Made by a program: the position numbers and the translations under genes | The notes under the pieces: model-generated | Told to the model about the DNA's origin: nothing | The model's input: only the letters and a program-made list of their open reading frames with translations | Database searches by the model: none | Source of the DNA: Cupriavidus pinatubonensis | Lineage (GTDB): Bacteria > Pseudomonadota > Gammaproteobacteria > Burkholderiales > Burkholderiaceae | Length of the DNA stretch: 64,000 bases | Assembly (NCBI RefSeq): GCF_019602855.1 | Contig: NZ_CP080769.1 | Coordinates: 124,001-188,000, forward strand | Direction of reading: 5' to 3' | In this document: positions 51,662 to 60,675 of the stretch, in pieces | Position numbering within the stretch: the stretch's first letter is position 1 | Layout of the letters: each line of letters opens with the position of its first letter

Positions 51662-52552
51662 TTACTTATGCATATGCGGACACACTGTGGGCGGGTCGCC
51701 GATGGAGCCACGCGCCGACCAAAGTTCCGGGAAGGGAGTCTCATCCATGGTCTGGCGCAGCCACGCGATGCCTTCCGTGCCAAAATAAGCGGGGCGCGCG
51801 CCAAAGGTCCGGCGCGTGGCCATCAGGTGGAAGTGTTTCCAGGCCGAGAATCCTTCGGCGATATCGGCCAGCGTCTCACCGAGATGCTGAAGTTGGAGGT
51901 TTCCGTTCGGGTCGGCGTAGATGTCGCACCAGACTTTCTCGACGGCCTTGTTCGGTGCGTACGGTACGCTGAAATCGCGATCAAGCGCCGTCTCAGGCAA
52001 CGCAAAGCCGTTGCGATGCAGATAGGCCAGCACGTCGTCATAAAGGCTCGGTTCCGTCAGCGCTTGGCGGAGTTGATCCCACCGCTGCGGCTGCGGGGTG
52101 AAATGCTGCAAATGCTCCGCCTGCTTGATGCCCAGCAGATAAACCATATGCCGGTACGTCCAGCCCTGCAGGGCCGTGTCCTTGCCGTACGTTGCCACCG
52201 CTCGCGACAGAATGGACAGCAGATCGGTGGGCGTCATCCATGCGATTGACCGCCACGTGGCGTTGAGCGGCTCATGATGTGCCACCACGCGCTGCAGGGT
52301 CCGGCAAGCCTGCATCAGGTCATCCGCCCGCAGTTGCGCCTGGGCCATCTGGAGTTCCCTGATGATCAGCATCCAGTAGAGCTCGGACACCTGCACCGAG
52401 GTAATCCATGCATGCTCGCCGGGATGATCACTGACCGGATTCTGCAGCGAGTGAAGCGTGTCTGTCCGCATCCATGCGCTGTACGGTGTCTGTCCGGTCG
52501 GTGCGCTTGCCCGAGCCGGATCGGGGCGCTCATGTTTGACGTTGTCGTTCAT
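51662..52552 (-). CDS. Tryptophan 2,3-dioxygenase-like haem protein with altered active site
   Basis: The 296-residue protein aligns along its length with bacterial tryptophan 2,3-dioxygenase: WITSVQVSELYWMLIIREL, GWTYRHMVYLLGIK, SLYDDVLAYLHRNGFALP and TPFPELWSARGS. The haem-ligand His is kept (His242 in WKHFHLMATRR) and the substrate-carboxylate Arg is kept (Arg134). The active-site His of the FIIQHQTSELW motif is Val53 here, and the GTGGSSG loop is replaced by PAYFGTEG. It is therefore unlikely to be a normal TDO and could be a haem-dependent oxygenase or hydroxylase for another aromatic. Confidence 0.8.
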   Translation of the reverse strand: MNDNVKHERPDPARASAPTGQTPYSAWMRTDTLHSLQNPVSDHPGEHAWITSVQVSELYWMLIIRELQMAQAQLRADDLMQACRTLQRVVAHHEPLNATWRSIAWMTPTDLLSILSRAVATYGKDTALQGWTYRHMVYLLGIKQAEHLQHFTPQPQRWDQLRQALTEPSLYDDVLAYLHRNGFALPETALDRDFSVPYAPNKAVEKVWCDIYADPNGNLQLQHLGETLADIAEGFSAWKHFHLMATRRTFGARPAYFGTEGIAWLRQTMDETPFPELWSARGSIGDPPTVCPHMHK

Positions 52553-52691
52553 CACTATCTCCTCGTTGTGGGGTTCACGGCTATAAGTTCTCGCGGTCGG
52601 CGCCCGCTTGCGTGGAGCAGAAGCTGGCCGAGATGCGGTGGATCTTGTCGATGCCTGCGTCCCAGGGGCATGTCGTGGATGCAGGGCTCCT

Positions 52692-54095
52692 TCAGTTGCC
52701 ATGCACGTGGAGTGAAGCCAGGCCGGGATCGTCACGGACCATTCGCTCGATCTCGGCAGCGATCTTCAGCAGTGCGCCGTCGTCGCCTGGATGAGCAACG
52801 ATTTGCATGGCGGCGGGCAAAGCGCAGCCCGCCGACCACAGCGGGATCGAGATGGCAGGAAAGCCGGCGACGTTAAAGGGCGCGGTATAGGTCATCAACG
52901 CCTGCCGAACAGTGCCGGACCATGCGCCGATAGAAGCAACACTCGCGTCGAGCTTAGGAGGCAAGCATGCGCAGGTCGGCAGTACCAGGTAGTCAAGTTC
53001 GGTCATCATTGCCTTGAGCCGGTGCCTGAAGCGGTGCCGTGTCTGCTGTGCCCTCGCATAGTCGCGCAGGCTCATCGCCTTTGCTAGGTCGAGCCGCTGG
53101 CGCGTTTCCTCGCTGTAATGGGCCGCCATGCGGGCCTCGTCGCTGCGACGGAAGTGTTCGACGCTGCCCTCAGTGAGGACGATGGCCGCGAAAGCGTCGT
53201 AGACGCCGTCGAACAGGTCTGCCGGGTCGACGTACTCGCAGGTGAAGAGCGTGCGCAGCATCCGGACCGCATGCGCGGAAGCGCTGAACACCGCGGTGTC
53301 GGGCGGAACCGGCGGCACATAGGCAAGCACACCGAGCCGCGCCGACAGCCAAGCGTCACTCTCCGGGATATCGATGCCGCTGGCTCGGGCAAGCACCGTG
53401 ATGTCGTCGACGCCTTGGCCGAGGAGGCCGGGGTGGTCGAGCGTCGGCGCAAGCGGGAAGATGCCCCGGGTGGACAGCGCACCCAGTGTCGGCTTGAATC
53501 CCGCAATGCCGCATAGTGCGGCGGGAATCCGGACCGAGCCGCCAGTGTCGGTGCCGAGGCCAGCGGCGACCGCGCCGGCCGCGATGGCTGCGGCGGCACC
53601 GCCGCTAGAGCCGCCGGGCGTGCGGCTCCGGTCCAGCGGATTCAGCGTGTCGCCGAATGCCTCGCTCGATGTCGTGACGCCCCACGCGAACTCGTGAGTC
53701 GTCGTCTTGCCGATGACGATCGCGCCCTGGTCCACCAGCGTCCTCACTACATCGGCGTCCGTGTCGGGAACGTGGCCCACGTAGGCCGAGGAGCCGTAGC
53801 GCGTCTCCAGTCCCCGGGTATCGATCATGTCCTTGACGGCGATGGGCAGGCCTTCCAGCAGTCTGGGCTGCCCCGACGCGTATCGCCTGTCGCTTTCGGC
53901 AGCGGCCCGCAACGCGCGATCCCAGTCGATGACTGAAAACGCGTTGAATGCCTTCCTGCTCGCCTCGGCACGGGCTAGCGCCATCTCGGTTACGGTATGG
54001 GCTGTTGTGCGGCCGCCTTGCAGGCTCGCTAGCGTGTCGCGCAGGCGGGGCGCGAGCGCGTCATGGCCGGCGTGCCGGTCATCAGGTTCGTTCAC
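52692..54095 (-). CDS. Amidase-signature family hydrolase
   Basis: The 467-residue protein has the full amidase signature: catalytic Lys in PIAVKDMIDTRG, GGSSGG motif in TPGGSSGGAAAAIAAG, and nucleophile Ser in GTDTGGSVRIPAA. It hydrolyses an amide or related bond. The GTG at 54095 overlaps the stop of the upstream alcohol-dehydrogenase-type gene as GTGA, so the two are coupled. In this module it could deaminate an amino- or amide-bearing ring-cleavage product. Confidence 0.85.
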   Translation of the reverse strand: MNEPDDRHAGHDALAPRLRDTLASLQGGRTTAHTVTEMALARAEASRKAFNAFSVIDWDRALRAAAESDRRYASGQPRLLEGLPIAVKDMIDTRGLETRYGSSAYVGHVPDTDADVVRTLVDQGAIVIGKTTTHEFAWGVTTSSEAFGDTLNPLDRSRTPGGSSGGAAAAIAAGAVAAGLGTDTGGSVRIPAALCGIAGFKPTLGALSTRGIFPLAPTLDHPGLLGQGVDDITVLARASGIDIPESDAWLSARLGVLAYVPPVPPDTAVFSASAHAVRMLRTLFTCEYVDPADLFDGVYDAFAAIVLTEGSVEHFRRSDEARMAAHYSEETRQRLDLAKAMSLRDYARAQQTRHRFRHRLKAMMTELDYLVLPTCACLPPKLDASVASIGAWSGTVRQALMTYTAPFNVAGFPAISIPLWSAGCALPAAMQIVAHPGDDGALLKIAAEIERMVRDDPGLASLHVHGN

Positions 54096-55219
54096 CACAG
54101 TCGCTCCAGAAAGGTATGCAGCATCGCATCTGCACCATCGCCAAGATCGGCGACTTCGGCGGCATAGTTCTGCCGCAGCAGCGCCGCAACCTGTGCAAGC
54201 CTTGCGCGGTCGAAATCCAGGTCCCGCAACCGATAGGGAAGGCCCAGGCGCTTCACGACACCGGCGATCCGGCCGGCCAGTGCCGGCGCGGCGTCCGCAG
54301 TCGTCTCGCCGTGGCAGAAAATGTTCAGCTTGTTGCCGTAGGTTGCCGCGCAAGCCTGCAGGACCGGCGCGAGCGTGATGCACGAGGTGACGCTGTGCGG
54401 CAGGCCGTATGTGCCGCCGAGGATGTGGCCGATGCGGTGGCTTAGGCCATATATGACAGACGCGGGAAAGAAATAGCATTGCCAGGCTGCGAGCTGGAGT
54501 TGCAGCAGGTCATCGGTCGTGATTTGCCCCGACCGCAGCGCCTCGGCCGTGTCGGTTCCAGCGGGCCATTTCTCTAACACGGCGAAAAATCGCTCCACGC
54601 CCGCCGCGGCCAGGATGGCGTGCGGATGGTCCACGCCCACGCGGCGCATGCCTTCCACGGCGTGGTCGATGCCCTTGATGGCCGATGACAGAAGCAGCTC
54701 GCGTGGCGTGTTGACCAGCAATTTCGGATCGATGACGACCACCTTCGGCACCGTCTCGCGCACGGCATAGCTGCGCTTGAAAGGCTGGGGCCCGACCGTC
54801 TCCGTCACGCCGAAATAGTGCGAGTACTCGGAGCCCGACAATGTGGTGGGGTACGCGGCGATGGGCAGGTAGCGCCCGGTCTGCTGTTGGTGCAGGTGCG
54901 AGACGGCCTTGGCCGCGTCGAGCACGGAACCGCCGCCAAGCGCCAGGATCGAGTCCGCCTCGGCACGCAGGCAGGCGTCGAGCGCGCAGCGAACGCCAGT
55001 GTCCGGCGCATGCGGCGGCAGATCAGTGAAAGCGCCCGCACCGCGCTTCAGATAGGGCGCGACGTGTTGCGCATGGAAGTCCCGCAATGGATCAACGGTA
55101 AAGGTCAGCGGATGCCGCAGGCCGTGAGCCTCTAGGCTCGCAGTGGCAGCCGGGAGGATGTCATGGCCCCACAGGACCGCGTCTTGCGGCAGGCAATTCA
55201 ACTCATTCATCAGTTCCAC
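54092..55219 (-). CDS. Iron-dependent alcohol dehydrogenase, maleylacetate reductase-like
   Basis: The 375-residue protein has ADSILALGGGSVLDAAKAVSH and YPTTLSGSEYSHYFGVT. The metal site residues are Asp/His in GIDHAVEG and His residues in GLSHRIGHILGGTYGLPHS. The pattern and length fit the maleylacetate reductase group (LinF/PcpE-like), which reduces maleylacetate to 3-oxoadipate with NAD(P)H. It is the first gene of a minus-strand set with the amidase. Its pairing with a LinE-type dioxygenase supports the call; another hydroxyacid dehydrogenase is possible. Confidence 0.72.
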   Translation of the reverse strand: MELMNELNCLPQDAVLWGHDILPAATASLEAHGLRHPLTFTVDPLRDFHAQHVAPYLKRGAGAFTDLPPHAPDTGVRCALDACLRAEADSILALGGGSVLDAAKAVSHLHQQQTGRYLPIAAYPTTLSGSEYSHYFGVTETVGPQPFKRSYAVRETVPKVVVIDPKLLVNTPRELLLSSAIKGIDHAVEGMRRVGVDHPHAILAAAGVERFFAVLEKWPAGTDTAEALRSGQITTDDLLQLQLAAWQCYFFPASVIYGLSHRIGHILGGTYGLPHSVTSCITLAPVLQACAATYGNKLNIFCHGETTADAAPALAGRIAGVVKRLGLPYRLRDLDFDRARLAQVAALLRQNYAAEVADLGDGADAMLHTFLERLW

Positions 55220-55328
55220 TCCAAGGTAACGGGCGCGATGGTCCTTGGATTGAAACGATAGGGAATTTGCCCTCCCTTGTAAGCCTGGCAGCGCTGAACG
55301 CAGCGTCCAAGACTAACGAACGCCGGGC

Positions 55329-56240
55329 TCAGGCATGGTCGAACGCAGTGACCTTGGGCAGTTCGACCGCGAGGAAATCGACCAGCGATCGCACTGCGGG
55401 AAGCAGCCCGGTACGGTACGGAATGAGCGCGGAGATGCGCGCATCCGCTGCGATCCAGCCAGGCAGCACTTGCCGCAGCAGGCCGGAGTGCAGCTCCGCG
55501 CGGCAGATGTATCCGGGAATGGCGGCAATGCCAAGATTGGAGCAGGCGGCTTCCTTCAACGACATCATGCTGGTGCTCTGGAAGCGCGGCTCGATGTGGA
55601 CGGTCACCGTCTGCCCTTGCGGCCCCTGCAGTTGCCATTGCGGCGGCCCCTTGCGCCCCATGGCGATGATGGTGTGCGAGGCGAGTTGCGCGGGCTCGTC
55701 CAGGCGCGGCGCGCGCTCGAGGTAGTCCGCGCCGGCAAACAGGAACCACGGGGCCCTGGCAAGGGGCCGCTGAATCAGGTTTGAGTCCTGCAGCGGCGCA
55801 GTGTGGCCACGGATCGCCAGATCAAAGCCTTCGCCGACCACGTCGACGAGGCGCTCCGTGGCGACCTCGATGATGCTGACCTTGGGATGGTTGCCGAGAA
55901 AGGTTGGCAAGATCCGGCGCAGTGCAAACTGCGCCAATTCCACCGCTACCGTGACGCGAATGACACCGCTGGGTTCGGCAAGCCGCTGACGCATGGCTTC
56001 CTCGGCAACCTGCGCGCTTTGCAGCAGGGCGACGGCGTACTGGTAGAACTCCGCCCCGACCTCGGTCACGGTGAACTGGCGCGAAGTCCGGTTTATGAGC
56101 CGCACGCCCAGCGACGCCTCCAGTTCCTTGACCCTGTGACTCAGTGTCGACTTGGGCAATCCCAGGCTGTTGCCGGCCGACGTAAAACCGCCACGGTCGA
56201 CCACCTGCACGAAGAAATATACGTCTTTCAGATCCAGCAT
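55329..56240 (-). CDS. LysR-family regulator of the aromatic module
   Basis: The 303-residue protein starts with LKDVYFFVQVVDRGGFTSAG and SLGLPKSTLSHRVKELE (helix-turn-helix), followed by an effector domain in the style of regulators for phenolic and stress compounds (VRVTVAVELAQFALRRILPTF-like region). It is divergent from the nitroreductase-dioxygenase set and transcribed in the same direction as the reductase-amidase set, so it can control both. The GGFTS style is similar to PcpR/LinR-type regulators. Confidence 0.9.
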   Translation of the reverse strand: MLDLKDVYFFVQVVDRGGFTSAGNSLGLPKSTLSHRVKELEASLGVRLINRTSRQFTVTEVGAEFYQYAVALLQSAQVAEEAMRQRLAEPSGVIRVTVAVELAQFALRRILPTFLGNHPKVSIIEVATERLVDVVGEGFDLAIRGHTAPLQDSNLIQRPLARAPWFLFAGADYLERAPRLDEPAQLASHTIIAMGRKGPPQWQLQGPQGQTVTVHIEPRFQSTSMMSLKEAACSNLGIAAIPGYICRAELHSGLLRQVLPGWIAADARISALIPYRTGLLPAVRSLVDFLAVELPKVTAFDHA

Positions 56241-56322
56241 TCGCGGCCTTGTCGGTCAGAGCAAACGTCGTACATGGCGATTGATCGTACTTCATGGGAA
56301 GCCTGCCCGAATGCCGACATCG

Positions 56323-56338
56323 TTCGGAACTTCGGAAC
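56323..56338. promoter_or_regulatory. Tandem repeat TTCGGAAC x2 in the LysR/nitroreductase region
   Basis: Two adjacent copies of TTCGGAAC lie 87 bases before the nitroreductase start, in the 184-base divergent region. They may be half-sites for the LysR protein; no experiment-independent support. Confidence 0.3.
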
Positions 56339-56424
56339 CCTGCGTACAAGCGCGACGGCTTCTCAAATTTTTTCCGGAGACTAAGCTGGCTTCCATCATA
56401 AGAGCCATGAGCGGAGACACAAAG

Positions 56425-57111
56425 ATGAACGATGCCCTGATCACCGACGCGCTGATTCGCGGACGCCATGCGAAGCGCGGCTTCCATCGTGAGCGCCCGG
56501 TGCCGCTCGAGACCGTGCGCGACATTCTCGCGGTCGCGAAATACGCGCCGAGTTCCAGCAACACCCAACCGTGGCGCTGCTACGTCGTGATCGGCGACGC
56601 GCGTGACCGCCTCGCCAATGCCGCCGTTGAGGCCTACCGGGCTGACCCCGAGAATCTCACTCCCGAGTATCCCTTCTTTCCCAAACCGCTGCACGAGCCT
56701 TACTCGGCACGCTTCAACACATTCCGTGGACAGCTTGGAGATGCGCAGGGCGTGCCTCGCAGCGACAAGGCGGGGCGCAGGCGGGACGTCGAACGCCAGT
56801 TCCGGTTCTTCGACGCGCCCATCGGCCTGATCTTCACGATGGACCGCCGCCTGGAATGGGCCAGCTTCCTCTGCTACGGCTGCTTTCTGCAGAACATCAT
56901 GCTGGCCGCCCGGGCCAGAGGCCTGGATACTTGCCCGCAGCAGATCTGGTCGCTCCAGTATGCGGTGTTGCGCGAGCAACTGGACATTCCTGAAGGCGAG
57001 ATGGTGGTCGCCGGCATGTCGCTCGGTTATGCCGACGACAGCCTGCCCGAAAACAACATGGCGCTGCGTAGGCTGGAACTTGAAGAGTTCGTTTCCGTGA
57101 TTGAAGGCTGA
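56425..57111 (+). CDS. Nitroreductase-family FMN oxidoreductase
   Basis: The 228-residue protein has the FMN-contacting RHAKRGFHRERPVPLETVRD and APSSSNTQPW motifs, and the LQNIMLAARARGLDTCPQ region of NfnB/PnbA-type nitroreductases, with YADDSLPENN near the end. It reduces nitroaromatics to hydroxylamines or quinones to hydroquinones with NAD(P)H. GGAGAC precedes the ATG at 56425; a start 18 bases earlier is possible. It leads the plus-strand set that continues with the hydroquinone-type dioxygenase. Confidence 0.88.
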   Translation: MNDALITDALIRGRHAKRGFHRERPVPLETVRDILAVAKYAPSSSNTQPWRCYVVIGDARDRLANAAVEAYRADPENLTPEYPFFPKPLHEPYSARFNTFRGQLGDAQGVPRSDKAGRRRDVERQFRFFDAPIGLIFTMDRRLEWASFLCYGCFLQNIMLAARARGLDTCPQQIWSLQYAVLREQLDIPEGEMVVAGMSLGYADDSLPENNMALRRLELEEFVSVIEG

Positions 57112-57223
57112 TTGATCGGGCTTTCCAGCGCGCTTCCTGTTGCTGTCTGTTTGTTTGTTTCTTTCCCGGCATCGGCCACATGCCGTGCCATTTCTCATCC
57201 CTGATTTCGCGTAGGAGATATTG

Positions 57224-58174
57224 ATGTCGATGATCAAAGGGTTTCATCACCTGACCGCCGGCGTGAGCGGCGCACAGGAGGACGTGGATTTCTATGTCAA
57301 GGTTCTGGGCCAGAGCCTAGTGAAGAAGACCGTGCTCCTCGACGGCGAGGATCCCATCTACCACCTATACTACGGCAACGCCAACGGTGATCCGGGCACG
57401 CTCGTGACATCGTTCCCATTCAGGCAGAAGGGCGTCAAGGCCCGTCCCGGCTCCGGGCAGGTGCGGGTCATCAACTACTCGGTTCCGGCAGGCTCGCTCA
57501 AATTCTGGCGTGCCCGTTTCCAGCAACTGAATGTCCCGCATGACTGCGACGTGACCGAGCGCTTCGGCGAGCGGCGGCAGCAGTTCCAACACCCATGCGG
57601 CATCGAATTCGACCTCGTGGAGACGGACCAAGATGCACGGCCTCCGTGCGTCTCGCCGGACATCCCGGCAGACGTTGCCATTCGCGGCGTGCACAGCATC
57701 ACTCTGTCGCTGCGCGAGGTGGCCGAATCGATCCCGTTCATGGCGGACGCGCTCGGCTTCCGCTATGTCGGCGAGTCCGGCCCGCACCACCGCTTCGAGA
57801 CTGCCGCGGGCGGCCCCGGCATGGTGGTGGAGTTCCTGCACGAACCCGAGCGCTTGCAGGGCTCATCCATCTATGGCGAGGGCACGGTCCACCATGTGGC
57901 ATTCGCAGTCGACAGCATGGCTGAGCAGATGGTCCTGAAGGAACGCCTGATGGCGATGGGCTACATCGACACGTCGGAGTCGGTCAATCGCAACTACTTC
58001 CGCTCGCTGTATTTCAAGATGCCGGGTGGGGTGATCTTCGAAGCCGCGACGACCGACATCGGCTTCGCCATCGACGAGGCACCGGGGCATTTCGGCGAGG
58101 AGTTCCAGTTGCCACCCTGGCTGCGAGAGCGCAAAGAAGAACTGCTGGGCCGGCTTGAGCCGATCGCCGTTTAA
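57224..58174 (+). CDS. LinE/PcpA-type ring-cleaving dioxygenase
   Basis: The 316-residue protein is a two-domain vicinal-oxygen-chelate enzyme strongly resembling 2,6-dichlorohydroquinone 1,2-dioxygenase PcpA: DVDFYVKVLGQSLVKKT, PIYHLYYGN and a C-terminal GEGTVHHVAFAV. The iron ligands are conserved (His9, one of His223/His224, Glu273 in GVIFEA). Such enzymes open hydroquinones or aminohydroquinones with O2. The ATG at 57224 follows TAGGAGAT. The neighbouring LinD-like and maleylacetate-reductase-like genes suggest a hydroquinone-type intermediate. Confidence 0.85.
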   Translation: MSMIKGFHHLTAGVSGAQEDVDFYVKVLGQSLVKKTVLLDGEDPIYHLYYGNANGDPGTLVTSFPFRQKGVKARPGSGQVRVINYSVPAGSLKFWRARFQQLNVPHDCDVTERFGERRQQFQHPCGIEFDLVETDQDARPPCVSPDIPADVAIRGVHSITLSLREVAESIPFMADALGFRYVGESGPHHRFETAAGGPGMVVEFLHEPERLQGSSIYGEGTVHHVAFAVDSMAEQMVLKERLMAMGYIDTSESVNRNYFRSLYFKMPGGVIFEAATTDIGFAIDEAPGHFGEEFQLPPWLRERKEELLGRLEPIAV

Positions 58175-58195
58175 CCCATCCAATGAAGAAAAGAC

Positions 58196-58822
58196 ATGTC
58201 CACACCCAAGATCCTGGTTGTCTTCTATTCTCGCAACCGCTCGACCGAGCTGCTGGCGCAGGCCATAGCCGAAGGCGCCATGGAGATCGGCGCCGACGTG
58301 CGGCTGCGGCGCGTGCGCGAAATGGTCGGTCCGGAGGTCATGCAGCAAGCGCCCGGTTGGCTGGAAAACGCCACCGCCATGAACGCACGGTACGAAGCGC
58401 CAACAGAAGCCGACGCAGAATGGGCCGATGCGATCGTGTTCGGCACCCCGACCCGGTTCGGCGCGATCTCCAGCGAGCTGAAGGCCTACATCGACGGCCT
58501 CGGCGGCCTCTGGTTCCAGGGCAAGCTGAACGGCAAGGCCGGCTCGGTGTTCGGTTCGACGTCGTCGACGCATGGCGGCAATGAATCGACGCTGCTATCG
58601 ATCTATCCCACGATGGCCCATCTCGGACTGATCATCGTGCCGACCGGCTATGCCGATGCCGTCATGTTCAAGGCGGGGACGCCGTATGGCGCCACCCACG
58701 TGTCGAACCGCGACGCGGACAAGCCAGATGAGGACCATCTCGCTGTGGCGAGATTCCAGGGCCGGAGGGTGACCGGCGTGGCGCGAGCCCTGCACCGGCA
58801 ATGTGAAGCGGTGCCAGCCTGA
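58196..58822 (+). CDS. WrbA-like NAD(P)H:quinone oxidoreductase
   Basis: The 208-residue flavodoxin-fold protein has the type IV motifs ILVVFYSRNRSTELLAQAIA for FMN phosphate binding, IVFGTPTRFGAISSELKAYID, and GSTSSTHGGNEST. It reduces quinones by two electrons to hydroquinones, avoiding radicals. It follows the dioxygenase by 21 bases. In this module it would keep a quinone by-product in the hydroquinone form that the dioxygenase can cleave. Confidence 0.9.
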   Translation: MSTPKILVVFYSRNRSTELLAQAIAEGAMEIGADVRLRRVREMVGPEVMQQAPGWLENATAMNARYEAPTEADAEWADAIVFGTPTRFGAISSELKAYIDGLGGLWFQGKLNGKAGSVFGSTSSTHGGNESTLLSIYPTMAHLGLIIVPTGYADAVMFKAGTPYGATHVSNRDADKPDEDHLAVARFQGRRVTGVARALHRQCEAVPA

Positions 58823-59503
58823 GACGTGTAGTTGGGCTGCCTGATTGGCACTACGACATCGGCCCCCGCTTGACCAGAAGGTCATTGCGGGGCTCGCACC
58901 CGCCACTCGGCGTGATCCCGGAGGGCGCGCAGGAGCCCGCTCTCAGCGTCACGGCAATTACCACGCCCCAGATGCCACAATAAATGTCTCCAGGCTGCGG
59001 CAGTTGACGTTTGCCAACTCGGCAGACCCGAGCAGCATCATCGAAGTGAGCACGAAAGCCATCTGCCTGACGATGGATCGACATACGCGTGGCAGCGCCG
59101 GCGTCCATGTTTCAGTTGAGCGACTCGGCGCCGCGTGCCGGTGAGCCGAGACGTCGAGCCAAGTCTGGATGATGTCCGTAATCGGAATGCTGGTTGACAT
59201 ACTCGCCTTCGGATAACTCTAGTCACACGGCCGCTTCCGTGAGCCTCAGACGTCGGGCTTTCGTCATATCGTGATGTATGTAAGGCACCGTCGGAAAGCC
59301 GCCTTCTGCGGGTTTCGAACAGACCGTCTTTTCTTCTATTTCCCCTCTTATTTGGGCCGCCTTCGTGAAGCGATAGTGGAGGCAAACACGCCGCTGTCCG
59401 TGAGAATCTAAGAGGTGAGTTGGATGATTGTATCCATGCCGTGTCCACGACGTTCGCTCTGATAGGCAACGAGAAACTCCTGCTGCTGGAGGGGGCGCGG
59501 TGC
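58823..59503. other. Non-coding stretch with integrase scraps
   Basis: No intact gene is recognised in about 680 bases. The right part (about 59410-59503) still shows weak resemblance to the region after the tyrosine-recombinase core-binding domain (QQEFLVAYQSERRGHG), continuing the relic at 59504. Left of that nothing stands out. Confidence 0.5.
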
Positions 59504-60174
59504 TTAGGGTGCGCCACCCCAAGGGTTGTCGGGGCAACCTGGCTCGATGATTCGGAGTAGCTCGGCTTTCTGGTCTGCGGTCAAGCCGAGACGGCCCTAG
59601 CTTACCCGCGCGCTGGGAGTCCGGGAGCGCAGACGAGAACGGAACTCTCGAAGACGCACTACGTAGTTGTTCTTTTCCTCGAGTGTCTTGCATACTTGCC
59701 GTGCTGCTCTTTGGCCCATCCATTCCAAGTAGGCGCTGGCATAGTAAAGGCGGATAGCTATGGTGCTAATGGCCACCATCCGTTCCTCCTTTAACCTCGG
59801 CGCGCGCCGGCGCACCTTATCGAGGCTCACTACCTTCCCGTTTGTAGGGCAGTCCGCCCAAAAGGAAGGTATGCGGCACGTAAAAGGTCATCGAGTTCGT
59901 GCAGATCCAGGAATCGGCCGACAGCAAAGCGCTCATGAACGTCGATTTGGCGTTCTGCAACGAAAGTGAGCAGAAATTGGACTCCTCGCAGAGCCTGTTC
60001 GATGGTGGCTGCCGAGCCTGTCTTTGGCCTGATCTCGGTGGAGACATAAACGCACGGGTCGAACAACGGTAAGCCACATCGAGCATCAACCAGGATGGGC
60101 ATACGCTCGCCGTTCCCGAACACCGTCGTTCGAATTCTGTAATGAGAGCGCTGGTGCCGATTTGTTGGCGGCAT
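59504..60174 (-). pseudogene. Tyrosine recombinase (integrase) relic
   Basis: The N-terminal SAM-like region is readable: RTTVFGNGERMPILVDARCG, then TIEQALRGVQFLLTFVAERQ, ending LLRAAYLPFGRTALQTG. A one-base shift near 59833 moves the match to VSLDKVRRRAPRLKEERMVA and ISTIAIRLYYASAYLEWMGQ. An in-frame TAG follows, then RLGLTADQKAELLRIIEPG and CPDNPW. The catalytic domain is gone. It is a dead copy of the long integrase type common on mobile elements of Burkholderiales. Confidence 0.75.
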
Positions 60175-60464
60175 TATTGCGTTAACTCCATAGGCACGAT
60201 TACAGCCACGCCCGCAATGTGATCATCCGCCATGATGGATTCGGAGGCACGCGCAATGTCTGTCGCAAGCTGATTGATGGCGCTAGCCTCCCCGCTTTCA
60301 CTCAAGAACATGTAGCGACCAGACGAAAGCGGAATGCCCTCGATGCAACCGCCGACTAAATTCTGTATGACGCCCAGCCGAGCATCCATCGACAGGGGGA
60401 GCGAGATAGCCGCACTGGTTCCGTCTGGGTAGATAACGGTTGCAGGATATGTGTTGTCGTTCAT
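60174..60464 (-). CDS. DUF3846-like small protein
   Basis: The 96-residue protein (MNDNTYPATVIYPDGTSAAI start, then DARLGVIQNLVGGCIEGIPL) has the layout of DUF3846 proteins, found on plasmids and phages, with no known function. No membrane segment or signal. Its start at 60464 is not preceded by a strong ribosome-binding site. It ends directly at the integrase relic, suggesting both came with a mobile element. Confidence 0.6.
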   Translation of the reverse strand: MNDNTYPATVIYPDGTSAAISLPLSMDARLGVIQNLVGGCIEGIPLSSGRYMFLSESGEASAINQLATDIARASESIMADDHIAGVAVIVPMELTQ

Positions 60465-60675
60465 TAAGAAAGCTCGCGCATCTGTGTGTAGGTCGGTAGC
60501 TCCAACTGACCAGCGTCTGGTTCCTCCAACGATGGCGCTAGTCCCTCGCCAATTAAGGAGGTGAGCCACTGCGCACGCAATCTCTAACGGTACAGTTGTA
60601 TTGGAAGGCTCCGCCTCAAGTACTTGTTTACACATTCAGTCCGTAGTCCATAGGACAGAAGTGTCCCCGCTCTGA

